DNA from: DSAR01 sp034437315
Lineage (GTDB): Bacteria > Chloroflexota > Anaerolineae > B4-G1
Length of the DNA stretch: 19,287 nucleotides
Direction: 5' to 3'
NCBI GenBank assembly: GCA_034437315.1
Contig: DAOTUC010000368.1
Location: 1-19,287 of the forward strand
The position numbers and the translations under genes are program-made. Below are positions 1 through 8,143 of this stretch, piece after piece. The notes under the pieces are model-generated. The model was not told the DNA's origin. It saw nothing but the letters and a program-made list of their open reading frames with translations, and did not search any database. Within the stretch, counting starts at the first letter, position 1; every line of letters starts with the position of its first letter.

Positions 1-93
1 ACCCTAAAGGTTTTGCTCAAGGCCGCGCAAACAACGTTTTTGCCTTAAACAATGACCTTTTTCCATCAAAACCAGCGCAAAAACCTTTAGGGT
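1..93. repeat. Inverted-repeat element at left window edge
   Basis: The first ten bases, ACCCTAAAGG, are the exact reverse complement of 84-93 (CCTTTAGGGT). The pairing continues inward for about six more bases (TTTTGC with GCAAAAA, one bulge). Inside lies a smaller stem, AAGGC (19-23) with GCCTT (42-46). No coding frame is convincing here. The left arm begins at base 1, so the true repeat may extend beyond the window. It could be a bidirectional terminator for rsgA, which ends just to the right at 139, or a short repetitive element. The sequence alone does not separate these. Confidence 0.6.
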
Positions 94-138
94 CTATGAT
101 GGGCCATGCGAAATCCTGAAGACCCAATATTGAAAAGC

Positions 139-1122
139 TCATTCCTGGATGCCCCACCAGTACATATCGGCCAGCTTTTGATGCTCCTCGCGCAGGCGGA
201 CGTAACTCTCATACCGGTGATCGTCCACCTGACCTTCCATCACCGCCTGTTGGACGGCGCAACCGGGTTCCACCGTGTGGGTGCAATCGGAGAAGCGGCA
301 ATTGGGCACCCAGCGGGCGATGTCAGGGAAATAGGCGTCCAATTCCTCCGGATCCACGTCGAAAAAGGCCAGCGCTCGAATGCCGGGCGTATCCGCCACC
401 CATCCTCCCACGTCCAGCGGGATGAGTTGGGGGACGACGGTGGCGTGACGACCTTTCTCGGTCGCCTCGCTGACTTCTTTTATGCGCAGCCCCAGGCCCG
501 GTTGCATCGCGTTGAGCAGGCTGGTCTTGCCCACCCCGGAAGGCCCCATCAGGGCCGAGACTTGCCCTTTCAACATCTCCCGTAATTCGTCTATCCCTTC
601 CTCGGTCACAGCGCTGGTGTAGACTACTGGATAGCCGATTTCCTGGTAGACGCTGAAGAGCGCCTTCGCCGCCACGTCGTCCACCAGGTCCACTTTGTTG
701 ACGCACACCAGGGATGGGATATGTTGCAACTCCGCTCCCACCAGCAAGCGATCGAGCATACGCAGGCTGGGCGTGGGTCGGGCGCACGCCAACACGAAGA
801 CCGCTTGATCTGGGTTGGCGACGATCACCTGTTCCCGTTCCGCCAGGTAGCCATTCCGATCCCACCGCCGGGATCCGCGTCCTCGCGCCAGCGGCGCCAG
901 GCGGCTCAACGCGCACGTTCGTTCAGTCACTTCCTCGATCATCCCCTTTTCATCCCCAATCACGCTGATGTGCACGTGATCGCCGACGGCTACCAGGTCG
1001 GTGTCCCGCCATTCCTGCTTGAGTCGCCCGCGCAACTGGCAGACAAAATCTCCTTCGTCGGTGTGGACGGTGAAAAATCCACTCTGGGCCTTGATGACCA
1101 ATCCTTTCAGATGTTCAGACAT
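139..1122 (-). CDS. rsgA: Ribosome small subunit-dependent GTPase A (RsgA/YjeQ)
   Basis: This is a circularly permuted GTPase that acts late in 30S subunit maturation. The 327-residue product has an N-terminal OB-fold region (about 1-70). The GTPase motifs come in permuted order: G4 NKVD (142-145), then the P-loop GPSGVGKTS (193-201), then G3 DTPG (244-247). A C-terminal zinc knuckle has C275, C280, H282 and C288. Order, length and zinc ligands all fit RsgA. The longest frame begins at a TTG (1125), but the ATG directly after it (1122) is preferred; a GAGG lies about 10 bases upstream of it on the minus strand. The gene stands alone on its strand, diverging from the kor operon, with a TTGACA-17-TAAAAT promoter behind it. 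No motif is missing, so it is probably functional. Confidence 0.95.
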   Translation of the reverse strand: MSEHLKGLVIKAQSGFFTVHTDEGDFVCQLRGRLKQEWRDTDLVAVGDHVHISVIGDEKGMIEEVTERTCALSRLAPLARGRGSRRWDRNGYLAEREQVIVANPDQAVFVLACARPTPSLRMLDRLLVGAELQHIPSLVCVNKVDLVDDVAAKALFSVYQEIGYPVVYTSAVTEEGIDELREMLKGQVSALMGPSGVGKTSLLNAMQPGLGLRIKEVSEATEKGRHATVVPQLIPLDVGGWVADTPGIRALAFFDVDPEELDAYFPDIARWVPNCRFSDCTHTVEPGCAVQQAVMEGQVDDHRYESYVRLREEHQKLADMYWWGIQE

Positions 1123-1223
1123 CAAATCTATAACCTCATCTCACTTGCGCCCTCTCAAAAGCAACTATATCCGCTCCAAGGACGTGCAACGGGGTATCGC
1201 ACGTCACCCCGCGAATTAATATG

Positions 1224-1252
1224 ATTTTAAACAGTTTTGCCTTTTATGTCAA
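1224..1252 (-). promoter_or_regulatory. Sigma70-type promoter for rsgA
   Basis: On the minus strand TTGACA (1252-1247) is followed by a 17-base spacer and TAAAAT (1229-1224). This is a perfect -35 box, ideal spacing and a one-mismatch -10 box. Transcription would start near 1217, giving a leader of about 95 bases before the rsgA ATG at 1122. The leader holds a GACGTGC/GCACGTC hairpin (1181-1187 with 1199-1205). Confidence 0.6.
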
Positions 1253-1320
1253 AATTGCCAGGGGTTCTATTTATCGTTCATTTTCCCTGATGTGTATCAC
1301 TGGCCCAAAGATGATTTTTG

Positions 1321-1329
1321 TGCGATAAT
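1321..1329 (+). promoter_or_regulatory. Possible extended -10 promoter for the kor operon
   Basis: TGC followed by GATAAT (1324-1329) has the form of an extended -10 element (TGnTATAAT with one mismatch). No good -35 box is seen 17 bases upstream. If used, the transcript would begin near 1336 and carry the whole 133-bp palindromic element in its leader before korD at 1572. Other extended -10 candidates occur in this window at 8144, 11527 and 12450. Confidence 0.35.
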
Positions 1330-1416
1330 GCCCATGCACGTTCAAGTGTGGAAAACTCCAGTTCGTATGAGTATGGTAACGGGTTATGGCATCCAGATGG
1401 GCGCCAGGTTAAGGAG

Positions 1417-1549
1417 CAATACCCGTGAATGAAATAGATTCCTGGGTAGGCGCCCAACCCCTGTTGGGCGGTTTTAGCACAGAAACGGCCAACGGGGGTT
1501 GGCCTACTACCCATAAGGTGATTGAGTCGACACGCATTCACGGGTATTG
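1417..1549. repeat. 133-bp MITE-like palindromic element upstream of korD
   Basis: The element is bounded by perfect 15-bp inverted repeats, CAATACCCGTGAATG (1417-1431) and its reverse complement (1535-1549). Inside is a weaker outer stem, GGGTAG (1444-1449) with CTACTACCC (1504-1512). It encloses two perfect hairpins: CGCCCAAC/GTTGGGCG (8-bp stem, 1451-1470) and GGCCAAC/GTTGGCC (7-bp stem, about 1487-1504). The bases touching each end are near-identical: GGTTAAGGAG (1407-1416) on the left and GGTTGAAGGAG (1550-1560) on the right. That resembles a target-site duplication with one later change. There is no internal gene. The right-hand copy also supplies the AAGGAG ribosome-binding site of korD. 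Confidence 0.7.
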
Positions 1550-1571
1550 GGTTGAAGGAGTGTGACGATAA

Positions 1572-1880
1572 ATGAATGATCCAATGGCTGTAAACGTCAC
1601 GGAAGCAGAGAAGCCCCAATCCAAGTCCAGACGCCGGTTGCCGCGCGGCCGCGTGACGATCTTCCCCAATTGGTGCAAAGGGTGCGAGTTGTGCGTCACC
1701 TTCTGCCCCACCCAGGTTTTGGCGCAGGGGCCGGACGCGCGGGTCATCGTCGCCCACCCGGAGAAATGCACCGCTTGCCGATGGTGCGAGCTCCACTGCC
1801 CGGACTTCGCCATCTTCGTCACAGACATTGAGTCAGAAAAGTTGGACGAGATGGAGGAATCGGAGGAAAAAGAACAATGA
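1572..1880 (+). CDS. korD: 2-oxoacid:ferredoxin oxidoreductase, delta (ferredoxin) subunit
   Basis: This is a 102-residue 2[4Fe-4S] ferredoxin-like subunit that passes electrons from the catalytic subunits to ferredoxin. Cluster cysteines are C35, C38, C41 and C45 (CKGCELCVTFCP), and C66, C69, C72 and C76 (CTACRWCELHCP). A basic N-terminal stretch (18-28) and a very acidic C-terminal tail (about 85-102) flank the domain. The ATG has AAGGAG at 1555-1560, 11 bases upstream. The stop overlaps the korA start in an ATGA (1877-1880), so the two are translationally coupled. Gene order D-A-B-C, with this subunit first, is common for 2-oxoglutarate or branched-chain 2-oxoacid ferredoxin oxidoreductases. 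The subunit itself does not settle the substrate. Confidence 0.9.
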   Translation: MNDPMAVNVTEAEKPQSKSRRRLPRGRVTIFPNWCKGCELCVTFCPTQVLAQGPDARVIVAHPEKCTACRWCELHCPDFAIFVTDIESEKLDEMEESEEKEQ

Positions 1881-3025
1881 CCGCCAAACAAACGTCAACC
1901 CCCGTCGCCAACGTGAAATTGATGCAGGGCGATGAGGCATGCGCGGAGGGGGCGATCGCCGCCGGTTGCGAGTTCTTCGCCGGTTACCCCATCACGCCCG
2001 CCACCGAAATCGCCGAGGTGTTGTCCAGACGCCTGCCCCAGGTCGGCGGAAAATTCATCCAGATGGAGGATGAGATCAGCTCAATGGCCGCCATCATCGG
2101 CGCTTCGGTCGGCGGGGTCAAGTCGATGACGGCGACGTCCGGGCCGGGCTTGAGCCTGATGCAGGAAAACATCGGTTACGCCGCTATGGCCGAAATCCCC
2201 TGTGTGATCGTGGACGTGCAACGATTGGGGCCGTCCACCGGGCGCCCCACGGCCCCCTCCCAGGGGGACGTGATGCAGGCCCGATGGGGTTCACACGGCG
2301 ATTATCCCATCATCGCTCTGTCACCCTCGTCCGTCCGTGAGGTGTTTGACCTGACCATCAGGGCCTTCAACCTGTCGGAACAATACCGCACACCCGTCAT
2401 TTTGCTGATGGACGAGGTCATCGGCCACATGCGGGAGCGGGTCGTCGTGCCGGATCCGGACGAGATTGAGCGCATCGACCGGGCCAGCACGACGGTGCCG
2501 CCCGAATGGTACAAGCCCTACGAGAACTTCCCGGCCGACGCGCCGCCCCTGGTGCCTTTTGGGAACGGTTATCGCTACCACATCACCGGCCTACACCACG
2601 ACGAGCGTGGCTATCCAACCAATCGGCTCGACGAGGTGCAGCCCTGGTTGGATCGGGTATTCCGCAAGATCGACACCGGCCTCTCCGACATCCTGCTCTA
2701 CGAGACGGACGGCGTTCAAGAGGCGGAGGTGCTCGTCATCGCCTATGGCGTGACCGCCCGCTCGGCCCGTTACGCGGTAGAGAAGGCCAGAGCGCGGGGC
2801 CGCAAGGTCGGCTATCTCAAGCTGAAGACGATCTGGCCCTTCGCCTCGGAGATCGTCGAACACGTCGCCGCCCGCCTGCACCGCGTCATCGTGCCGGAAA
2901 TGAATATGGGGCAATTGGCCCTGGAGGTCGAGCGGGTCGTCGGCCGACATAAAGTCCGGCGCGTCACCCGCGCTGACGGCGAAATCATCAAACCGGCCGA
3001 GATATTGTCCGCTATGGAGGATTAA
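1877..3025 (+). CDS. korA: 2-oxoacid:ferredoxin oxidoreductase, alpha subunit
   Basis: The 382-residue alpha subunit carries the pyrimidine-binding half of the thiamine-diphosphate site and the 2-oxoacid pocket. Visible signatures are YPITP (37-41), the acidic stretch QMEDE (62-66), TSGPG (87-91) and QRLGPSTGRPT (115-125). This is followed by SQGDVMQARWGSHGDYP, a run I associate with KorA proteins. Domain II continues to a C-terminal region ending near EMNMGQLALEVE. Length fits KorA without a fused gamma domain, which agrees with a separate gamma gene downstream. 2-Oxoglutarate is the favoured substrate because of the GPSTGRPT and WGSHGDYP context; other 2-oxoacids are possible. The start overlaps the korD stop. 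The next start follows the stop with no gap. Confidence 0.9.
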   Translation: MTAKQTSTPVANVKLMQGDEACAEGAIAAGCEFFAGYPITPATEIAEVLSRRLPQVGGKFIQMEDEISSMAAIIGASVGGVKSMTATSGPGLSLMQENIGYAAMAEIPCVIVDVQRLGPSTGRPTAPSQGDVMQARWGSHGDYPIIALSPSSVREVFDLTIRAFNLSEQYRTPVILLMDEVIGHMRERVVVPDPDEIERIDRASTTVPPEWYKPYENFPADAPPLVPFGNGYRYHITGLHHDERGYPTNRLDEVQPWLDRVFRKIDTGLSDILLYETDGVQEAEVLVIAYGVTARSARYAVEKARARGRKVGYLKLKTIWPFASEIVEHVAARLHRVIVPEMNMGQLALEVERVVGRHKVRRVTRADGEIIKPAEILSAMED

Positions 3026-3880
3026 ATGTCCACGACGAATAACCCGAAACACGAATCCCGCGTTCACGAGCGCTATCTGCGCCATCACAAAAAATTCCCC
3101 AACGTCTGGTGCGCCGGTTGCGGCATTGGCATCGTCCTCGGCGCGATCATCCGGGCGGTCGACGCGCTGCAAATCGACAAGAACGACGTCGCTGTGATCT
3201 CCGGCATCGGTTGCACGGGCCGTATGCCGGTCTACGCCGATTTCAACACCATGCACACCACCCACGGGCGGGCGTTAGCCTTCGCCACCGGGCTGAAAAT
3301 GGCGCGCCCGGAGATGCGCGTCATCGCCGTCATGGGGGATGGCGACGCCCTGGCGATCGGGGGCAACCATTTCATCCACGCCGCCCGGCGCAATATCGGG
3401 ATCACGTCCATCGTGGTCAACAATTTCATCTATGGGATGACCGGCGGGCAATATTCCCCCACGACGCCCATCGGCGCGCAGGCCGCCACCGCCCCCTACG
3501 GGCACATTGAGCAGCCCTTCCCCATCACCGATCTGTCCATCGCGGCCGGCGCGGCCTTCGTCGCCCGCAGCACCGTCTACCACGTGCGCGAATTGGAAAA
3601 GTACATCGTTCAGGCCCTGGGGAAGGATGGATTCTCGGTCGTCGAGGCGGTCTCCTATTGTCACACCACGTTGGGCCGTATCAATCGGTGGGGCAAGGCG
3701 CCTGAGATGATGGCCCGACTCAAGGAACAGAGTGTGACCCAGAAGAAGGCGGAGACGCTAAGCGAGGAGCAAAAACGAAACCTCATCGTCCGAGGCGTAT
3801 TTATCGACCGGGACATCCCGGAGTATACCAGGCTCTACGATCGAGTGATCGAGCGAGCACAGGCGGAGGCTGCAAAATGA
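3026..3880 (+). CDS. korB: 2-oxoacid:ferredoxin oxidoreductase, beta subunit
   Basis: The 284-residue beta subunit holds the diphosphate half of the TPP site and a [4Fe-4S] cluster. The TPP motif is GDGDALAIGGNH (104-115), followed by NN (132-133). Probable cluster ligands are C29 and C32 (CAGCG), C63 (GIGC) and C212. The 34-residue gap between the second-position pair and C63 matches the spacing known for archaeal 2-oxoacid ferredoxin oxidoreductases. The ATG directly follows the korA stop (TAA then ATG), with GGAGG just upstream inside korA. It ends in an ATGA overlap with korC. A slightly long N-terminus (about 16 residues before the usual start of homology) is the only oddity. Confidence 0.93.
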   Translation: MSTTNNPKHESRVHERYLRHHKKFPNVWCAGCGIGIVLGAIIRAVDALQIDKNDVAVISGIGCTGRMPVYADFNTMHTTHGRALAFATGLKMARPEMRVIAVMGDGDALAIGGNHFIHAARRNIGITSIVVNNFIYGMTGGQYSPTTPIGAQAATAPYGHIEQPFPITDLSIAAGAAFVARSTVYHVRELEKYIVQALGKDGFSVVEAVSYCHTTLGRINRWGKAPEMMARLKEQSVTQKKAETLSEEQKRNLIVRGVFIDRDIPEYTRLYDRVIERAQAEAAK

Positions 3881-4416
3881 GCACACGGTATGAGATTCGG
3901 TTGGCCGGCACCGGCGGGCAGGGCGCGATTCTGGCGGGCATTCTGCTGGCCGAAGCGGCGATTCGGGACGGAAAAAACGTCGTTCAGACCCAATCCTACG
4001 GACCGGAAGCCCGGGGCGGCGCCAGCCGGTGCGAGGTCGTCATATCAGACCAGGAGATCCACTACCCCAAGGTCATTGACGCCGACATCACGCTCTGTAT
4101 GAGCCAGGAAGCCTGCGATCGCTACGGCAGGATGGTGGCGCGCGCGGGGGTGTTGATCCTTGATCAGGACCACGTCAGCCGCGCTCCCACCACGCGGGCG
4201 ATTCGCGCGCCGATGACGACGCTGGCCCGGGAGGTGACCGGGCGCGAAATTGTGGCGAACGTCGTCGGGCTGGGCGTGCTGGTCGGCCTCACCGGCATCG
4301 TTTCCAGAGAGGCGCTGGAACAGGCCATTCGAGATCGCGTCCCCCAGGGCACAGCCGAGATCAATCTGAAAGCCCTGGCGACCGGTTTCGAGGCGGTCGA
4401 AGACGCACGCCCCTGA
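3877..4416 (+). CDS. korC: 2-oxoacid:ferredoxin oxidoreductase, gamma subunit
   Basis: The 179-residue gamma subunit belongs to the pyruvate/ketoisovalerate oxidoreductase catalytic-domain family. Near the N-terminus it has GTGGQG (11-16) and QSYGPEARGG (39-48), both hallmarks of the family. In 2-oxoacid ferredoxin oxidoreductases this domain helps form the CoA site. Its start overlaps the korB stop (ATGA, 3877-3880), completing a four-gene coupled operon. All subunits look intact. The next gene begins only 17 bases after the stop, so it is likely on the same transcript. Confidence 0.92.
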   Translation: MSTRYEIRLAGTGGQGAILAGILLAEAAIRDGKNVVQTQSYGPEARGGASRCEVVISDQEIHYPKVIDADITLCMSQEACDRYGRMVARAGVLILDQDHVSRAPTTRAIRAPMTTLAREVTGREIVANVVGLGVLVGLTGIVSREALEQAIRDRVPQGTAEINLKALATGFEAVEDARP

Positions 4417-4433
4417 CCAACCCAGAGGTTGAA

Positions 4434-7400
4434 ATGGTCATGAAGAAGGACCAGGCGACCTTGACCCTGCACTTGCTGGGCAGGGCGCAATTGCGCCACG
4501 GGAAGCGCTCGCTGGTCGATGAGCTTGCGGGCAAGGAGCAGGCCCTGTTCATCTACCTGGCCTGTCAACCCCGGCGGCGTTTCTCCCGCGATCACCTATC
4601 GACCCTGTTCTGGGGGGAGATTCCCCAATCTCGCGCCCGGTATAACCTCCGCCGCGCGCTGTGGAAACTCCGCCGCGCGCTGGAAGAGATCGGCGTCCCG
4701 CCGGACGATTGCATCGTCTCCGATGCTTCCTGGATTCATCTATCCCCCAACGCCCCATGCTGGGTGGATGCGCTGACGTTTGAGGAAGCGCTCAAAGTCC
4801 ACTTCCGGGGCGCGGAATCTCAGATCAACGCGACGGGCAAGCGCATCGCTCAAATTCGTCATACCCTGGACCTGTACCGGGGGGATTTCCTGGCGGGTTT
4901 CTCCATCCTTCACGCCCCCGATTTCGAGGAATGGGTCACCCTCGAACGGGAACGGCTGTTCCTCCTCCTGTTGCGCGCCCTGACCAACCTGATCCAGGCG
5001 TTCATCGGGCAGGGCCAGCACGTCGAGGCCATCGACGCTTGCCACCGCATCCTGGCGCTTGACGCGCTCCAGGAGGACATTCACCGCTTGCTGATGCGTC
5101 TCTACTGGGAGACCGGGCAGCGGGCCCAGGCCATCCGGCAGTATCAGACCTATCAGGAACTGCTCCAGCGCGAGTTGGGCATCCAGCCCCTGGAGGAGAC
5201 GCAGGCGTTGTATCAGCGCATCCTCCGACAAAAGACGCCGCCGACTGTTCCTTCCTCTTCGCTGGCGTTGACCTCTCGCCTGACGCCGCCGACCCCGCCT
5301 ACGGAGTCTTTCGTCCGTCCCCGCTTGATTAATCTCCTGGATCAGGGGCTTGACGCCCGGCTGACGCTCGTATCGGCCCCGCCGGGTTACGGGAAAACCA
5401 CGCTGGTCGCCCAATGGTTACACGCTCACGCATCTGACGGCGGTCCATCCGACCTGCACTTCACGTGGTACAAGGTCAGCCCGGTGGATAACGATCCGAC
5501 CGCTTTTCTGGAGAGCCTGGCGGCCTCTATCGCCCGCATCCACCCTGACGTCAATCAGGAGTTGCAAAACGAGATTCGCGATGTCCTCGCCCTGCGCGGA
5601 GGCCTTCGGCAGGCGACCGGATGCTTGATCAATGCGTTGGAATCGTTGAACGCGCATCCCTTGGCCATCATCCTCGATGACGAGGAACGCCTGAACAATC
5701 CCGAAAGCCTCCAAATTCTTCAACAGCTGATCGACTTCTTGCCGGTCAATGGATGCCTTTACGTGCTGACCCGCATAGACCCGGATCTTGCCCTCCCCCG
5801 CCTGCGTATCCGCGGCCAATTGCTGGAGATTCGCGCGCCAGACCTGCGATTCACCTCCGAGGAAGCCCGGGCCTTTCTCCGACAGGCGACCGGCCCGCAT
5901 CTCAAGCTGTCGGATGTTGAGGACATCGTTCGGCGGGCCGAGGGATGGGCCGCCCCCTTGTGGTTGGCGGCTAACGCTTTCAAACGTTTCGCCTCCAGCC
6001 TGGATACCGTCTGGGAAGGGGTCGCGGCCTACTTGCGGGACGAAGTGCTGGCTCACCAGTCGCCGGAGATGCGCGCCTTCCTCCTCCGCAGCGCCGTTTT
6101 AGATTGTCTGACGCCGGACCTATGCCACGCCGTTCTGGATCTCCCCCACGTCAAAGATTCCCGTCAAGCGGCTCACCAGCTCAATGAGATTGAGCGACGC
6201 AATCTGTTCATCCAACGATTGTCGTCTGCCGGCCCAGGTGAATCTGACGACGCCGAAAAGGCCGGCCTGGACGGGGTTCAATATATCTACCATCCTCTCT
6301 TTCGCTCGTTTCTCCGCGCCGAGTTGGCCGTGCGCCTGTCCCCGGCCGAGATCCAGGATTTGCACCGCAGAGCGGCCCAGGCGCTGGAGGCGCGGCGCGA
6401 CCTGCAATCCGCCTTCGCCCATTACCAGCAAGCGGGGGAGGGGAACGATGTCGCCCGGCTGCTCGATCAGGGGGTTGCGCGGACCTCGCCGCGCTGGCTG
6501 GACCGGCTAGATTCAGCCTCGGACCAGCGCCCGCAGGTCGCCCTGAGCGCCGGCCAGCTCCACCAGGCCGAAGGTCGTCTGGCCCAGGCGGAAATCAGCC
6601 TGCTGCACGGTCGGTATGCTCAGGGACTCGACCTGGCCCGGCAGGCGATGGCGCGCTGGGACGCGCTGGCGAATGACGTTCAGCGCCGGACAGCCGGCCT
6701 GTGCACAATCGGTCAGTTGCAAATTTGCCGGGGGGAATTAGAGGATGCGCAGGCGACGTTGAAAGAGGCTCAACATCTGCTCGTCGAACTGAGCTCCTCG
6801 ACGTTAATCTTCCAGACGCTGCGCACCCAGGCCTGGGCGGCTTACGTCCAGGGCGCTTATCACCGGGCGATGGCGCTCAACCGTCGGGCCGAACAGGAGG
6901 CCAGTTGCGACGTCCCGCCGGAGATCGTCGCCGCCTTCTGCAATCCCGCCCCGGCCATTCTCCGCGAATGGGGGGAGGGGGAGATTGTGCGGCATCTCGC
7001 GCACCAGCGTGTGCTGGCGGCCCATCAAAGTCAAGACCGGTTGGCTCTGATTCACGCCTACGTGGATCTGGGCGATCTGCATCTGGACCAGGGCGAACGC
7101 GGAGAGGCGGCGGACGCCTACCGGCAAGCGATCGAGGAGGCCGACGCCCTGGGCGAGAATGGCCTCTACCGGCTTTACGCCCTGGCCCGCCTGGCCTATC
7201 TGCACTTTCTCCAGGGCGACCCTTACGCGCTCGTCGAGTTAGAGGGGGATGCGGAGCGGTACGAGGGCCAGAACGTCTCACCGCTGGAACAGACGCTCGC
7301 CCAATTGATCGCCGCCTTGCCCGCCGTCCACCAGCGGCTGTCCGGCGCCGCGCCTCCCGCTCCCCGCCTCTACGAGCGATTGGCGGATGTGCATCGCGCC

Positions 7401-7871
7401 TTCGACCGGATTGGCGCAGGTTATGGGGCCTTCGTCTCGGCCGCGCTCCTGGGGAGGCTGTACCTGGCGGATGACGAATCGCCTCCCTGGAAAGCGCGGC
7501 GTTACATTTCCATCGCCCTGGACGCCGCCGCCGCCGAGAGGTATATCCAGACCCTCGTTGTCTCTCCTGCGCTTTCCCTGCCGCTCCTGCGCTTCGGCTT
7601 ACGCGAGGCTATCGAGCCCCGTTTCGCCGGGCGCGTCCTGGCCCGGATAGGCTCAGAGGCGCTGCCGGGCATTATCGACCTCAGCCGGGCGGCCGATCCA
7701 TGCGTCCGGGAGCGCGCGATCACCGCCCTCGTCGCGTTCGGAACCCCCGATCAAAATATCGACCACCGAGAGACCGTCCTCTCCGCCCTGACGCGCCTGG
7801 CGCAGGACGACGATCCCACTGTGCGCGCCCTCGCCGGACAGGCTCATCGGAAGTTCTCCCCTCCCAGTTAG
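4434..7871 (+). CDS. BTAD-domain, MalT-like STAND ATPase transcriptional regulator
   Basis: This is a 1145-residue cytoplasmic regulator. The order is an N-terminal OmpR-type winged helix (about 8-105), a bacterial transcriptional activator domain (about 112-262), a proline-rich linker (270-292), then a P-loop ATPase with Walker A APPGYGKT (315-322) and Walker B LAIILDDEE (410-418). The LPRLRIRGQL...LRFTSEEARAFL stretch after Walker B is typical of MalT/LuxR-type ATPases. A long helical TPR-like region (about 620-1000) follows, and the tail (about 1060-1145) looks like HEAT repeats. No C-terminal LuxR helix-turn-helix is seen, so DNA binding must come from the N-terminus. AGAGG at 4424-4428 supports the ATG at 4434; the ATG at 4440 is an alternative. 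Its place 17 bases behind korC suggests it responds to or controls that pathway, but this is inference. Confidence 0.85.
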   Translation: MVMKKDQATLTLHLLGRAQLRHGKRSLVDELAGKEQALFIYLACQPRRRFSRDHLSTLFWGEIPQSRARYNLRRALWKLRRALEEIGVPPDDCIVSDASWIHLSPNAPCWVDALTFEEALKVHFRGAESQINATGKRIAQIRHTLDLYRGDFLAGFSILHAPDFEEWVTLERERLFLLLLRALTNLIQAFIGQGQHVEAIDACHRILALDALQEDIHRLLMRLYWETGQRAQAIRQYQTYQELLQRELGIQPLEETQALYQRILRQKTPPTVPSSSLALTSRLTPPTPPTESFVRPRLINLLDQGLDARLTLVSAPPGYGKTTLVAQWLHAHASDGGPSDLHFTWYKVSPVDNDPTAFLESLAASIARIHPDVNQELQNEIRDVLALRGGLRQATGCLINALESLNAHPLAIILDDEERLNNPESLQILQQLIDFLPVNGCLYVLTRIDPDLALPRLRIRGQLLEIRAPDLRFTSEEARAFLRQATGPHLKLSDVEDIVRRAEGWAAPLWLAANAFKRFASSLDTVWEGVAAYLRDEVLAHQSPEMRAFLLRSAVLDCLTPDLCHAVLDLPHVKDSRQAAHQLNEIERRNLFIQRLSSAGPGESDDAEKAGLDGVQYIYHPLFRSFLRAELAVRLSPAEIQDLHRRAAQALEARRDLQSAFAHYQQAGEGNDVARLLDQGVARTSPRWLDRLDSASDQRPQVALSAGQLHQAEGRLAQAEISLLHGRYAQGLDLARQAMARWDALANDVQRRTAGLCTIGQLQICRGELEDAQATLKEAQHLLVELSSSTLIFQTLRTQAWAAYVQGAYHRAMALNRRAEQEASCDVPPEIVAAFCNPAPAILREWGEGEIVRHLAHQRVLAAHQSQDRLALIHAYVDLGDLHLDQGERGEAADAYRQAIEEADALGENGLYRLYALARLAYLHFLQGDPYALVELEGDAERYEGQNVSPLEQTLAQLIAALPAVHQRLSGAAPPAPRLYERLADVHRAFDRIGAGYGAFVSAALLGRLYLADDESPPWKARRYISIALDAAAAERYIQTLVVSPALSLPLLRFGLREAIEPRFAGRVLARIGSEALPGIIDLSRAADPCVRERAITALVAFGTPDQNIDHRETVLSALTRLAQDDDPTVRALAGQAHRKFSPPS

Positions 7872-7891
7872 CCGGGTTTTGAAACACACGG

Positions 7892-7919
7892 TTGACAATT
7901 GAAGGATTACCTTGATAAT
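7892..7919 (+). promoter_or_regulatory. Sigma70-type promoter in gap upstream of protease gene
   Basis: TTGACA (7892-7897) is followed by a 16-base spacer and GATAAT (7914-7919). The -35 is a perfect match and the -10 differs at one base. It would give a leader of about 250 bases running through the whole palindromic element at 7917-8075. The -10 box overlaps the left arm of that element. Confidence 0.45.
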
Positions 7920-8075
7920 GGCACATTTGTCTCAGACGAATAAATTCGCGGGCCACAACTGCAAAGTCGGCCTACGCCGACTATAAACTAACCTACGAAG
8001 GCAGGTTTTGCAGTGCGTGATTTTTACGCGCTGTAGCCACGCGGTTTTAACCGCCGTGCGTTGTAATGTGCCATT
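7917..8075. repeat. Nested palindromic element between regulator and protease genes
   Basis: An 11-bp perfect inverted repeat, AATGGCACATT (7917-7927) and AATGTGCCATT (8065-8075), encloses 137 bases of smaller palindromes. CTGCAAA/TTTGCAG (7959-7965 with 8007-8013) encloses two hairpins: GTCGGCCTACGCCGAC (7966-7981) and AACCT/AGGTT (7990-7994 with 8003-8007). A separate hairpin, built on GCGGTT/AACCGC within 8038-8058, follows. No open reading frame is plausible. The plan of an outer repeat, a middle stem and paired hairpins matches the element at 1417-1549, though the sequence differs. Flanking duplications are not clear here. Confidence 0.6.
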
Positions 8076-8143
8076 GTGAAATTACGTCAAAATTTGACAC
8101 GCTGTGTGACACGCTCTCCGCAACAGTCTGCGCCATTCTCCCT

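Noticed and set aside
1417..1549. CRISPR repeat or riboswitch in the kor leader
   Set aside because: There are no regularly spaced identical repeats with unique spacers, and no known riboswitch core is recognisable. Terminal inverted repeats with matching flanks fit a small mobile element better.
1278..1796. 172-residue minus-strand open frame
   Set aside because: It covers the palindromic element and lies antisense to korD, has no ribosome-binding site, and its sequence has no recognisable domain. The ferredoxin cysteine motifs on the plus strand are decisive.
4434..7871. NLR-like STAND antiviral defence protein
   Set aside because: The ATPase and repeats are STAND-like, but the N-terminus is a winged helix plus BTAD and no nuclease, protease or TIR effector domain is present. 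A transcriptional regulator is the simpler reading.
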